Of a DNA stretch of 16,135 nucleotides, positions 1 to 7,323 are shown piece after piece. The DNA is from Reyranella sp. GTDB lineage: Bacteria; Pseudomonadota; Alphaproteobacteria; Reyranellales; Reyranellaceae. The stretch is from NCBI GenBank assembly GCA_004296815.1, contig SCVT01000591.1:1-16135 (forward strand), written 5' to 3'. How positions within the stretch are numbered: position 1 is the stretch's first letter; each line of letters starts with the position of its first letter. The notes beneath the pieces were generated by a model, which searched no databases, was not told where the DNA came from, and was given only the letters and a program-made list of their open reading frames with translations. Both the position numbers and the translations under genes were made by a program.

Positions 1-19
1 TTACGGCGGCGCCGCCGCG

Positions 20-736
20 ATGCCGCAGATCTACCGCGACATGGGCCTGGAGCGGCTGCGCATCCTGGTGGCCGAGTCGGCGAAGCCCAAGCCGATCGCA
101 CCGATGGACCGCATCGTCATCCCGCGCCTCAACTACAATCCACTCGATCGATTGCTCGGCCGAGAGACGCCCCCTGCCCTTGCCCCTGCCGCGGCGCCGA
201 CCAACGGCCCGCTCGAAAAGGCGTTGCGCAATCCGAAGCGGCTGCGCACCCCGGGCCGCCAGCGCGCGTCGTTCCTCTACCACCTGAAGGTCAGCGGCTC
301 CGTCGAGCAGGCCGCGGCACGGGCCGGTGTCAATCGCGGCTCGCTCTATCGTTGGCGGCGGCAGGGTGCGCCCTTCGCCGAGCGCTGGGATGAGGCCATC
401 GCGCAGAGGGCACGCGAGGTCGGCGACGACATCGTTCTCCAGGCGGCCCAGGTCCAGATCGACCCGCTGTTCTACGAAGGCAAGCAGGTGGGCGAACGGC
501 GGAGGATCAACACGCGGCTGCTGATGCACGTGCAGCGGCGCATGGACGGCGAGCGCCACCGCGCCGAGGACCGCGCGGAGCGGCGCGGGCGGGCGCTCGA
601 CGAGACTGCGCTGGCCGAGCGCATCGTCGCCCTCGTGAGTCAGCGTCTAGAAATGTCCCGTCCGGCGAGTCCTGTCGCGACGCCGGATACCGTCGGTTCA
701 CCCAATGAAACCAAAGGCCTGAAGGACGCGGCGTGA
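20..736 (+). CDS. Helix-turn-helix protein, terminase-small-subunit-like, possibly 5'-partial
   Basis: The protein is 238 residues long from the ATG at 20. I do not recognise the exact family. Residues about 75-125 look like a DNA-binding helix-turn-helix: a helix starting RQRASFLYHL, then EQAAARAGVNRGSLYRWRR, the spacing of Hin/terminase-small-subunit type domains that sense and bind DNA. The N-terminal 70 residues are proline-rich and unlike anything I know. The C-terminal third (about 165-215) is a very charged Arg/Glu helix, perhaps a coiled coil. No Shine-Dalgarno precedes the ATG at 20 or the in-frame ATG at 41, and the frame stays open to the left edge (YGGAAA), so the true start may lie outside the window. 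It could be a phage remnant or a chromosomal regulator. No neighbouring phage gene supports the former. Confidence 0.6.
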   Translation: MPQIYRDMGLERLRILVAESAKPKPIAPMDRIVIPRLNYNPLDRLLGRETPPALAPAAAPTNGPLEKALRNPKRLRTPGRQRASFLYHLKVSGSVEQAAARAGVNRGSLYRWRRQGAPFAERWDEAIAQRAREVGDDIVLQAAQVQIDPLFYEGKQVGERRRINTRLLMHVQRRMDGERHRAEDRAERRGRALDETALAERIVALVSQRLEMSRPASPVATPDTVGSPNETKGLKDAA

Positions 737-751
737 CTCCCGCCGCGTCGC

Positions 752-775
752 CGGCGGCTGACTCCTCAGCCGCCG
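752..775. terminator. Bidirectional hairpin between convergent genes
   Basis: This is a perfect 10-bp inverted repeat, CGGCGGCTGA / TCAGCCGCCG, with a 4-base CTCC loop, between the end of the HTH gene and the end of the M81 peptidase. The right arm contains the peptidase's TGA stop. Neither side has a T-run, so it is not a classic intrinsic terminator. I infer a bidirectional stem that halts transcription or protects 3' ends. Confidence 0.5.
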
Positions 776-2289
776 TGCACCGGTCCCATCGGCCGGAGCT
801 TGATGCCCTTGCGCAGGTGCTTGTAGGGCATGTCGACCGGATCGGTGATGTGCGCGCCGGTCGACTGCACCACCAGGATCGTCTCGGCGATCGGCTGGAA
901 GTCGGCGCGGAAGTGCACCGTCGACTTCAGGCCGAGGATCGGCACGTCGGCGGGCTCCACGCCGACCGTGCGGAACATCTCCTTGTCGGCGGCCTGCACG
1001 CGCTTGCAGGCGAGCACCGCCGAGACACCCGACGCCTCGTCGGTGACCAGCGCCATCGGCCCGATCTGGAACTTGGCGCCGCCGTAGAACGGGCCGGTGC
1101 CGGTGAAGATGCCGTCGCTCAGCTTCACCACGCGCCAGTCGGCCTCGAGCGGCGTCTCGCCGCCATAGCCCACGACCGCACCGATGCCGCGGCGCATGAT
1201 GTTGCCCTCGCCCGTCTCGACCGCCGCCTTCGCCGCGCCCTCGTCGACGATCATGCCGATCACCGCGCCCTTGGCCTTGTGCCGCATCAGCGCCGCCAGC
1301 AGGCCGATCGTGTCCGAGGTGCCGCCGGCACCGGGATTGTCCTGCACGTCGGCCAGCACGATGGGCTTCTTCGCCTTCTTCGAGAGCTCGATGGCGCGAA
1401 GTGCGGCCTGGTCGGGATCGAGCAGCTCGCCGGCGAAGGCCTTCTCCTGCGCCTTCACGGCGCTCGCGAGCTTGTCGGCCGCGGCCTCGACCGCCTCCTT
1501 GTCGTGGCCGTAGACCACGAGTGCGGGCCCGCACTGCGCGATGTCGGCCGGCGGGAAACCCGGCGTGTGCGTGACGCTGACGATGCCCTGATTGTGGCTC
1601 TTCTCGCCCGCTTCCAGCTCGCCCACGAGATCGAAGATGCTCTTGGCCGGCTCGATGAAGGTGCACTGCCAGACCAGCGGGATCAGGAAATCGAGCTGGC
1701 GATAGGCGCGATAGACCGGGCGCTTGTCCTTGAGCAGCTTGTCGAGCAGCTCGACCGCGCGGCTGCCCGTCACCGCCATGTCGATGTGCGGATAGGTCCG
1801 GTAGCCCACCAGTGCGGTCGAGAACTTGGCCATCTCGGGCGTCAGGTTGGCGTGATAGTCGAGGCTCGCCACGATCGGCAGCGTGTCGCCCACGATGCCG
1901 CGGATACGCCGCAGCAGCTCGCCCTCGCCGTCCTCGGTGTTCTCCGCGACCATGGCGCCGTGCAGGTCGAGGTAGATCGCGTCGAAGGGGCCAAGCTTGC
2001 GGATGTCCTCATCGAACAGCTTCCACATGCGCTCGTAGGCGTCCTCGGTGACGTAGGAGGCCGGCGCCGCGGCCGACCAGGCGAGCGGCACGATCTCGTG
2101 GCCGAGTTCCTTGAGCTTCTTCACCGCACCCGCGATCGGGATGTTGAAACCCTCGACGCCCGCGATCATCTCAGGCCCGCGCAGCAGCGGCGGCCAGGCA
2201 TCGGCCCTTACGAACTCTTCCCAGGTGGCCTGCTGCGGCGCGAACGTGTTCGTCTCGTGCTGAAAACCACCCACAGCGATTCGCGCCAT
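766..2289 (-). CDS. M81 family metallopeptidase (MlrC-like)
   Basis: This is a 507-residue protein of the MlrC family (M81 peptidase N-terminal domain plus MlrC C-terminal domain), full length for the family. Visible hallmarks are GGFQHETNTFAP at 7-18, LDLHGAMVAE at about 108-116, SLDYHANLTPEM at 142-153 and TYPHIDM at 165-171. D144, H146 and H168 are the positions expected to bind zinc, and DNPGAGGTSDT (317-327) is the glycine-rich loop of the C-terminal half. In Sphingomonas, MlrC cleaves linearised microcystin. In most Proteobacteria the substrate is unknown, and no other mlr gene is here. The start at 2289 is chosen because GAGGAG lies about 8 bases upstream and the conserved HETN region begins right after it. 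The frame stays open further upstream, but into the divergent lipoprotein gene. There is no signal peptide, so it is probably cytoplasmic. Confidence 0.93.
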   Translation of the reverse strand: MARIAVGGFQHETNTFAPQQATWEEFVRADAWPPLLRGPEMIAGVEGFNIPIAGAVKKLKELGHEIVPLAWSAAAPASYVTEDAYERMWKLFDEDIRKLGPFDAIYLDLHGAMVAENTEDGEGELLRRIRGIVGDTLPIVASLDYHANLTPEMAKFSTALVGYRTYPHIDMAVTGSRAVELLDKLLKDKRPVYRAYRQLDFLIPLVWQCTFIEPAKSIFDLVGELEAGEKSHNQGIVSVTHTPGFPPADIAQCGPALVVYGHDKEAVEAAADKLASAVKAQEKAFAGELLDPDQAALRAIELSKKAKKPIVLADVQDNPGAGGTSDTIGLLAALMRHKAKGAVIGMIVDEGAAKAAVETGEGNIMRRGIGAVVGYGGETPLEADWRVVKLSDGIFTGTGPFYGGAKFQIGPMALVTDEASGVSAVLACKRVQAADKEMFRTVGVEPADVPILGLKSTVHFRADFQPIAETILVVQSTGAHITDPVDMPYKHLRKGIKLRPMGPVHGG

Positions 2290-2341
2290 CGACCCGAACT
2301 CCTCTTCCCATTGCGACTGCTGCCATCGACCATAGCATGGC

Positions 2342-2662
2342 ATGCGCAAGATCCTGCTCCTGCTCGTTCCGCTGGCTCTTTCGGCCTGCAACACCACGTC
2401 GCTGTGGGAGAAGGCCGGCACCGACCAGGCGGCCATGAGCCTCGACCTCGGCAAGTGCCGGCACGAGGCCTTGCAGGAAGCGGCGCGAACCTACGCCACC
2501 GAGCGCAGGTATCCGTTCTATGAACAGCCCTTCTTCATCGGCGGCCTGACGGAAACGTCGTGGCGGCTGCGTCGCGCGGTGGAGAACGATCAGGCCTATG
2601 CGGAGAAGGCGCTGGCGGCGGGCTGTATGCGCCGGAAGGGTTATCAGCCGACGCCCGCCTGA
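2342..2662 (+). CDS. Small lipoprotein of unknown function
   Basis: This 106-residue protein has a clear lipoprotein signal: MRK, a leucine stretch, then LALSAC with the lipidated cysteine at position 16. The residue after it is Asn, so the mature protein is probably an outer-membrane or periplasmic-face lipoprotein. The mature part has two further cysteines (in LGKCRHEA and AAGCMRR) that could form a disulfide. I do not recognise a named domain. It resembles short hypothetical lipoproteins that many alphaproteobacteria carry. It starts 52 bp from the divergent peptidase gene, with no strong Shine-Dalgarno. Its last 42 or so codons are antisense to the end of the PepSY protein gene, so both ORFs are constrained over that stretch. 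The lipobox makes the coding call firm; its function is open. Confidence 0.8.
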   Translation: MRKILLLLVPLALSACNTTSLWEKAGTDQAAMSLDLGKCRHEALQEAARTYATERRYPFYEQPFFIGGLTETSWRLRRAVENDQAYAEKALAAGCMRRKGYQPTPA

Positions 2663-4163
2663 TGCGTCCGAGCCGCGCCGCGGTGAACGCGGCGACGGCG
2701 GCGCCCAGCAACAGCAGGATGTCCATGCCGGCGACCGCATGGAGATGGGGCAGCACCAGGCTGCGGCCGAGATGATGGCCCGTTGTCACGGCGTTCAGGA
2801 AAACGGCCGCGACGGCGAGGACGGCGATCGTCCGGCATTGGTCGATCCAGGCGCGCCCGGGAAACGTCCAGGCGTGAACGAAGGTCGCCAGCCAGACGAG
2901 GTGGAAGACCCAGACCTCGAGCGCGCCGCGATCCTGGCCGAGGAATCTCGCGTTGAGCGGCAACAGGCGGTTCACCACGAAGAAGGCTGTGGTGGCGATC
3001 AGCATGCCGGCGACCGAGCCGACCGTCAGTCCCTCGACGACGCGCACGCCGCGCCGTCCGAGCTGCGGGTGCTTCTTGCGCCGCGATTCCAGCCAGAAGA
3101 GATAGCCCGTCGCGATCAGCACGCAGCCCGCGAGGCCCAGGACGAAGTAGATCCATCGCAGCGTCCAGTGGCGGAACTGGATGAAGTGCAGGCCCGAGAT
3201 GAAGCGCTGTGCGTTCATCACCGGCGCGGTCGACGACACCTGTATCACCGCGCCCGTCGCGCGATCGAACCAGACGGCATCGAGGTTCATCGTCACGCTG
3301 TCGTCGTAGGTCCGGCGGACCTCGACATAGGCGTTGGCGTCGCCGGGATACCAGACGCGCAGGAAATTGGGTTTCCCCCCGGCCCACTGCCTCGACGCCT
3401 CGGCGACCATGGCGTCGAGCGATGCGGTGGCCCTCGCCGGTGCGTCCGCCTTGGGCCGGTTGAAAATGCCATAGGCGTCCCGATTGAACGCGCGGCGGTC
3501 GCCGTCGTAGGCGAGGTCGCGCACATCGGGAAAGTAGATCGCGAAGAAGATGACCAGGCCGGACAGCGTGACGAGGAAATGGAAAGGCAGTCCCAGCACG
3601 CCCGTCAAGTTGTGCAGGTCGAGCACGAGGCGGCGCGGCTTCCTGTCAGCGCGGAAGGTGAAGAAGTCGGCGAAGATCTTGCGGTGGATCACCACGCCCG
3701 ACACGCAGAGCGCCAGCATCGCCATGCCGGCGAGACCCACGATCCAGTAGCCCACCGACCACAGCCGGATGTTCAGGCTGTAGTGGAACGGGAAGATGAA
3801 CCGCGTGCCGGCCCACGAGCCGGCCTCGGGCAGCAGCGCCGAGGTCGACGGATCGATGTGTCGTTCCTGGAACGGCCCGGTCGCCGGGCGCCACACCAGC
3901 CGCATCGCGGGCTCCCGCTCCGTCGGGAAAAGCAGGTACCAGGCGTGGGCGCCGTCGACCAACGGCTGCACGTCGCGGGCGGCGGCGTCGAGGGAGCCGA
4001 TTTCGGCCAGCGCCAGCCGCGTCGGCGGCTTCATCCAGCGGTCGATCTCGCGGTCGAAGACCGAGAGCGTGCCCATCCAGAAGATGCCGAACAGCAGGCC
4101 GCCCAGCACCACCCCGGCCCAGGTGTGCAGCCAGTTCATGGAGTCGCGGAAAGTCGGCTCCAC
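2535..4163 (-). CDS. PepSY-associated transmembrane protein
   Basis: This is a 542-residue inner-membrane protein. The N-terminus (FRDSMNWLHTWAGVVLGG) is the signature opening of PepSY_TM proteins. Hydrophobic segments lie at about 12-35, 135-160, 185-210, 335-358, 380-400, 415-432, 445-462 and 478-498, with a periplasmic PepSY-type region at about 210-330. Histidines near membrane edges (H13, H160, H184, H195, H326, H332) suit haem or metal handling. Family members include ferric-siderophore reductases, often beside TonB receptors, but none is visible here. The start is a GTG at 4163: it gives the family-typical leader before SMxWLHTW, and an in-frame stop lies only 18-21 bases upstream. ATG 4139 is the alternative. 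The last 42 residues are a proline/arginine-rich tail encoded opposite the lipoprotein gene and are probably not conserved. Confidence 0.88.
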   Translation of the reverse strand: MEPTFRDSMNWLHTWAGVVLGGLLFGIFWMGTLSVFDREIDRWMKPPTRLALAEIGSLDAAARDVQPLVDGAHAWYLLFPTEREPAMRLVWRPATGPFQERHIDPSTSALLPEAGSWAGTRFIFPFHYSLNIRLWSVGYWIVGLAGMAMLALCVSGVVIHRKIFADFFTFRADRKPRRLVLDLHNLTGVLGLPFHFLVTLSGLVIFFAIYFPDVRDLAYDGDRRAFNRDAYGIFNRPKADAPARATASLDAMVAEASRQWAGGKPNFLRVWYPGDANAYVEVRRTYDDSVTMNLDAVWFDRATGAVIQVSSTAPVMNAQRFISGLHFIQFRHWTLRWIYFVLGLAGCVLIATGYLFWLESRRKKHPQLGRRGVRVVEGLTVGSVAGMLIATTAFFVVNRLLPLNARFLGQDRGALEVWVFHLVWLATFVHAWTFPGRAWIDQCRTIAVLAVAAVFLNAVTTGHHLGRSLVLPHLHAVAGMDILLLLGAAVAAFTAARLGRIRRASADNPSGAYSPPPAPSPHRPDRSPPRDAAATTFPSGRR

Positions 4164-4221
4164 CTCAGATCCAAACGCGGGTCATCACTGACTAGACGAA
4201 CGAGCGGCCCGGATTTCTCCT

Positions 4222-4229
4222 CTCGCGAG
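4222..4229. repeat. Short palindrome upstream of PepSY gene
   Basis: CTCGCGAG is an 8-bp perfect palindrome in the 84-bp gap between the PepSY gene start and the end of the oxidoreductase gene. It could be part of an operator or a weak stem after the upstream operon. It is short for GC-rich DNA and may be chance. I see no Fur-box-like AT-rich dyad here. Confidence 0.2.
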
Positions 4230-4247
4230 GCATATTTTGCCGGTTGC

Positions 4248-5135
4248 TCAGCCCTTGCCCGTCGCGTCCTCGATGGCCCTGAGCAGGACCGGCCAGTATT
4301 CCTCGCCGTGGCCGAGCTCGATGGCGCGTTCCATCAGCTCGCGCGCCACGTCGGCGCCGAGCGCCGGCACGCCCGTCTCCTCGGCCATGCCGATGGCATA
4401 GGAGAGGTCCTTGAGCGCGTACCTGGTCGAGAAGGCGCGCTCGGGGAACACGCCCGGCAGCATCGCCTTCATGCCGTGGTTGCGCAGCGCGAAGGAGTCG
4501 GCCGAGCCCTTGGTCAGGGTCTCGAACAGGACCTTGCCGTCGACGCCGTTGGCGCGTGCAATCGCCAGGCCCTCGGCCAGCGCCACCACGGTCTGGAACA
4601 GGATCATGTTGTTCATGATCTTGACCGTCTGCCCGGCGCCCGCCTCGCCGCAATGCGTGACCTCGCTCGCCATGTGGCGCAGCAGCCGCTCGATGCGGGC
4701 GAAGCACTGCGCCGTGGCACCGACCATGATCGACAGCGTGCCGTCGATCGCGGCCTGGCGCGTACGGGCGACCGGCGCATCGGCGAAGGCCGAAGCCTTG
4801 CCCTCGAACTCGGCGTAGAGACGGCGCGCCAGCAGAGGTGGCGCCGTGCTGAGATCGATGATCGTCCAGCCGAGCTTGGCCTTGGCGACCAGGCCGCCGC
4901 TGCCCAGGCAGATCTCCTCGACCTCCTTGCCGCCCGGCAGGGAGAGGAAGATCGTGCGGCAGGTCGTGGCGATCTCGTCGACCGAGGCCGTCTTCACGCC
5001 GTCAGCGGCGAGGCGCTGCAGCGGCGCGGCATCGCGGTCGGCCGCCAGCACGGTGGCACCGCTCTTCTTCGCCAGGTTGCGGCACATCGGCTCGCCCATG
5101 GTGCCGACGCCGATAAATCCGATCATGTCCGTCAT
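4248..5135 (-). CDS. NAD(P)-dependent oxidoreductase, 3-hydroxyisobutyrate dehydrogenase family
   Basis: The protein is 295 residues, usual for beta-hydroxyacid dehydrogenases that oxidise short hydroxyacids to semialdehydes or reduce the reverse way. The N-terminus GFIGVGTMGEPMCRNL (6-21) is the Rossmann dinucleotide loop. DLSTAPP (94-100) and DAPVARTRQAAIDGTL (119-134) match the substrate loops, and GEAGAGQTVKIMNN (163-176) holds the expected catalytic lysine, K172. The usual SGG of the DAPVSGG motif is replaced by ART, so the substrate probably differs from the classic hydroxyisobutyrate or tartronate semialdehyde enzymes. The start at 5135 follows the cupin stop by one base, implying translational coupling. 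ATG 5126 is a possible alternative. It is the last gene of the HAD-cupin-dehydrogenase operon. Confidence 0.9.
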   Translation of the reverse strand: MTDMIGFIGVGTMGEPMCRNLAKKSGATVLAADRDAAPLQRLAADGVKTASVDEIATTCRTIFLSLPGGKEVEEICLGSGGLVAKAKLGWTIIDLSTAPPLLARRLYAEFEGKASAFADAPVARTRQAAIDGTLSIMVGATAQCFARIERLLRHMASEVTHCGEAGAGQTVKIMNNMILFQTVVALAEGLAIARANGVDGKVLFETLTKGSADSFALRNHGMKAMLPGVFPERAFSTRYALKDLSYAIGMAEETGVPALGADVARELMERAIELGHGEEYWPVLLRAIEDATGKG

Positions 5136-5136
5136 G

Positions 5137-5466
5137 TCAGTCCACGATGAAGAGTTTGGCACCCTTGTCGGTGCGGGAACGGTGGCCGAGCGTGTTGTCC
5201 GCCACCTGGTAGCTCTGGCCGGCCTTCAGCTCGACGGTGCGGCCGTCGGCGAGCTCGGTCGAGAGCTCGCCCTCCAGCACCATCAGCACGTGGCCCTTCT
5301 GGCACCAATGGTCGGCCAGGTAGCCCGGCGTGTACTCGACCACGCGGACACGGATGTTGTTGAAGTTCTTGGTGCGCCAGTAGGCCTTGCCGGTCTCGCC
5401 GGGGTGCTCCGTGCGCTCCACGCTCTCCCAGTCGGTCGTGCCGAAGGGTATGTCGAACATCAGCAT
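5137..5466 (-). CDS. DHCW-motif cupin-fold protein
   Basis: The protein is 109 residues and forms a single cupin barrel. Its marker is ADHWCQKGH at 51-59, which fits the small family named for a DHCW motif, although the order here reads D-H-W-C. H53, H59 and E65 (KGHVLMVLEG) are likely metal ligands, with H95 (GHRS) completing a cupin-like site. The family has no firmly established reaction that I know of. It may be an isomerase, a metal-dependent small-molecule enzyme or a sensor. The gene begins 6 bases after the HAD stop and ends one base before the dehydrogenase start, so it is almost certainly co-translated with both. The start could be ATG 5466 or ATG 5460; neither has a strong Shine-Dalgarno. 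Confidence 0.88.
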   Translation of the reverse strand: MLMFDIPFGTTDWESVERTEHPGETGKAYWRTKNFNNIRVRVVEYTPGYLADHWCQKGHVLMVLEGELSTELADGRTVELKAGQSYQVADNTLGHRSRTDKGAKLFIVD

Positions 5467-5472
5467 GGCCCG

Positions 5473-6093
5473 TTAATCCCACTGCTCCAGCGCACGTGCA
5501 AGGCTTTCGGGGCCGCGATAGAGCATGGCGCGCCAGCCGGCCATGCGGGCGCCGTCGACGTTGGCCGCCGAATCGTCGGCGAACAGGATCGATTGGGCGA
5601 CAGCGACACCCATGCGCGCCTGGGCGTTGGTGAAGAAGACACGCTCGGGCTTGCAGACGCCGAGCGCCGCCGAATAGATGATCTCGTCGAAATGCGCGTC
5701 GAGCCGGGCATGCTCGCGCAGATACGCGACGCGGTGATGCTCCTGGTTGGTCGCGGCATAGACCTTGCCCCCGGTCCGCGCGCGCCAGGCGTCGGCCTGG
5801 GCCAGCACGCTGCGGTCGATGACGCAGTCCTTCTCGAACCAGTAGGCGACGAATTCGTGGAGCCGGTCGGCAAGTCCCTTCGTCTCGAGGTAGGGCTGCA
5901 GGGCGACGTAGAGGTCGAGCCGGCCGCGCAGCACCTGGTCGACGAACACCTGCTTGAAGAAGTTGCGCGCCATCTCCTCGTGGCCGAAGCCCCAGTCGGC
6001 CTCCATGGTGGCGTACCACGGATGCGCCGAGCCGGGCTGGGCGAGCGAGACGACGCCGTCGATGTCGAGGACGAGAACGGGACTGGCGGACAT
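5473..6093 (-). CDS. HAD-superfamily hydrolase
   Basis: This is a 206-residue cytoplasmic phosphatase-like enzyme. All four HAD motifs are present: motif I LVLDIDGVV with nucleophile D10 and acid/base D12; motif II around T115 (YAATNQE); motif III K148 in CKPE; and motif IV DDS at 173-175. The helical cap lies between motifs I and II (about 20-100), as in subclass IA enzymes such as phosphoglycolate phosphatase or haloacid dehalogenase. The substrate cannot be read from the sequence. It is the first gene of a three-gene operon with a cupin and a hydroxyacid dehydrogenase, suggesting it dephosphorylates a metabolite in the same small pathway. Its start is only 24 bp from the divergent acetyltransferase start, and no Shine-Dalgarno is visible. 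Confidence 0.88.
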   Translation of the reverse strand: MSASPVLVLDIDGVVSLAQPGSAHPWYATMEADWGFGHEEMARNFFKQVFVDQVLRGRLDLYVALQPYLETKGLADRLHEFVAYWFEKDCVIDRSVLAQADAWRARTGGKVYAATNQEHHRVAYLREHARLDAHFDEIIYSAALGVCKPERVFFTNAQARMGVAVAQSILFADDSAANVDGARMAGWRAMLYRGPESLARALEQWD

Positions 6094-6117
6094 GGGCCGT
6101 CATGCTACAGCAAATCG

Positions 6118-6684
6118 ATGGAGCTCGTGGTCCCTTCCCTCGACCGGTTGCCCGCCTATGCAGACGCGCTGAGCCGCGGCTTCTGGTCGGACAATCTGCG
6201 CCGCGAGGCATCGGCCCGCGAGGAGCTGGCGAAGATCGCCGCAGATCCCGCCGCCTTCGTGGCCTCGCTCGACGATCCCGAGGCGCGCGGCACGCCGATC
6301 GTGCTGCCCGACGGCAGCACCGTGAAGCGCCTGCCGAGCTATCGGCGCTGGATGTGGGACGACGGGTTCTGCGGCAACGTGAACTTCCGCTGGCAGCCCG
6401 GCACGTCGGCGCTGCCGCCGCATGTGCTGGGGCATCTTGGCTACTCGGTCGTGCCGTGGCAGCGGCGGCGCGGCTATGCGACCCGGGCGTTGGCGCTGAT
6501 CCTGCCCGAGGCGCGACGGCTCGGACTCACCTGGGTCGACCTCACGACCGATCCCGACAACATCGCCTCGCAGAAGGTCATCACCGCCAACGGCGGCCAT
6601 CTGGTCCAGCGCTTCACCCACCTGCCCGCCCATGGCGGCGGCGAGGGCCTGCTGTTCCGGATTCCGCTAGCGCGGGCTGCCTGA
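6118..6684 (+). CDS. GNAT family N-acetyltransferase
   Basis: This 188-residue protein transfers an acetyl group from acetyl-CoA to an amine of unknown identity. The acetyl-CoA pyrophosphate loop is visible as VVPWQRRRGYATRAL (111-125; the Q/R-x-x-G-x-A core is RRRGYA). The downstream strand-helix has the classic WVDLTTDPDNIASQKVITANGG (139-160) with its Asn-Ser/Gln pattern. The N-terminal 90 residues are less conserved and probably set the substrate. The protein resembles GNATs of the RimJ/RimL or YjaB-like group. The start at 6118 is the first ATG after the divergent HAD gene and has no clear Shine-Dalgarno. Its 3' end overlaps the convergent TetR gene by 18 bp. Confidence 0.87.
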   Translation: MELVVPSLDRLPAYADALSRGFWSDNLRREASAREELAKIAADPAAFVASLDDPEARGTPIVLPDGSTVKRLPSYRRWMWDDGFCGNVNFRWQPGTSALPPHVLGHLGYSVVPWQRRRGYATRALALILPEARRLGLTWVDLTTDPDNIASQKVITANGGHLVQRFTHLPAHGGGEGLLFRIPLARAA

Positions 6685-7287
6685 GCGCACGACGGTCTCG
6701 GCCATGGCGGCGAGCGCGGCCAGGCCTCGTGTCTTGAGCGCGCGCGAGGAATCGCGGCCGCCGATCCCGCCCTCGAGCACCAGGGTGATGAAACCGTGCA
6801 TGGTGGCCCAGGCGAAGTCGGTCATGCGCTGCCGCACCTCGCCCGACGCATGGCCCAACGCCTCCTCGACCTCGTCGGCCAGCAGGCTACGGACCGCTTC
6901 GGCGGCACCGTCCGCCGCCTTCGCTTCGAGGCGGACCGCCTCCTGGCTGTACATGAGCTGGAACAGGACGGAATTGGCCGCGGCGAAGGCCATATAGCCC
7001 ACGCCCAAGCCGACGAGGCGGGCCGCCGGCTCCGCTCCCGCCCGGCCCGCCTCGGCCGCCATGGCGGCCACCAGTTCCTCGAAGCCGCGACGGACCAGCT
7101 CGGCCAGCAGCTCGTCCATCGATGCGAAATGGTGGGCGGGTGCCGCGTGCGAGACGTCGGCGCGGCGGGCGCATTCGCGCAGGGTAAAGCCGCGCACGCC
7201 CTTCTCCTCGAGCAGCTTGCGCCCCGAGGCGACCAGCGCCTCCCTGAGGTCGCCGTGATGGTAGGCGCGGGTCTTGGATCGGCTCAT
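6667..7287 (-). CDS. TetR/AcrR family transcriptional regulator (WHG domain)
   Basis: This is a 206-residue DNA-binding repressor. The N-terminus YHHGDLREALVASG is typical of TetR proteins, and the helix-turn-helix spans about 36-56 (LRECARRADVSHAAPAHHF). The C-terminal ligand domain carries W160-x3-H164-G165 (WATMHGF), the mark of the TetR_C_33/WHG group, whose ligands are mostly unknown. GGAGG lies four bases before ATG 7287, a strong start. It is divergent from a LysE-type exporter with 115 bp between, so the simplest inference is that it represses itself and the exporter and responds to the exported compound. It overlaps the end of the acetyltransferase gene by 18 bp. Confidence 0.92.
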   Translation of the reverse strand: MSRSKTRAYHHGDLREALVASGRKLLEEKGVRGFTLRECARRADVSHAAPAHHFASMDELLAELVRRGFEELVAAMAAEAGRAGAEPAARLVGLGVGYMAFAAANSVLFQLMYSQEAVRLEAKAADGAAEAVRSLLADEVEEALGHASGEVRQRMTDFAWATMHGFITLVLEGGIGGRDSSRALKTRGLAALAAMAETVVRSGSPR

Positions 7288-7298
7288 CTGGCCTCCAG

Positions 7299-7323
7299 CA
7301 AGATATCATCCACCTTAATCTTG
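7299..7323. promoter_or_regulatory. Candidate TetR operator
   Basis: CAAGAT and ATCTTG form a perfect 6-bp inverted repeat separated by 13 bases, centred about 24 bp upstream of the TetR start in the divergent spacer. It surrounds an AT-rich patch unusual for this GC-rich window. TetR proteins bind dyads of this overall size near their own promoters. Assignment to this regulator is inference. Confidence 0.35.

Noticed and set aside
1..20. Adapter at the left end, by analogy with the right end
   Set aside because: The first bases do not match the adapter or its reverse complement.
766..2289. Microcystin degradation cluster
   Set aside because: Only an MlrC-like gene is present; no mlrA, mlrB or mlrD-like gene is nearby, and M81 proteins are common without that pathway.
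733..2523. 596-codon plus-strand frame opposite the M81 peptidase
   Set aside because: Antisense shadow of a complete M81 protein; it also runs out of frame over the lipoprotein gene.
2598..5150. Very long plus-strand reading frame (850 codons) opposite the PepSY and dehydrogenase genes
   Set aside because: It is rich in Arg, His, Asp and Gln with no domain, spans two unrelated real genes on the other strand, and is the usual antisense open frame of GC-rich coding DNA.
6665..6672. CGCTAGCG palindrome at the GNAT/TetR convergent overlap as a fourth terminator hairpin
   Set aside because: Only 8 bp with no loop space; too short to form a stem like those at the other convergent junctions.
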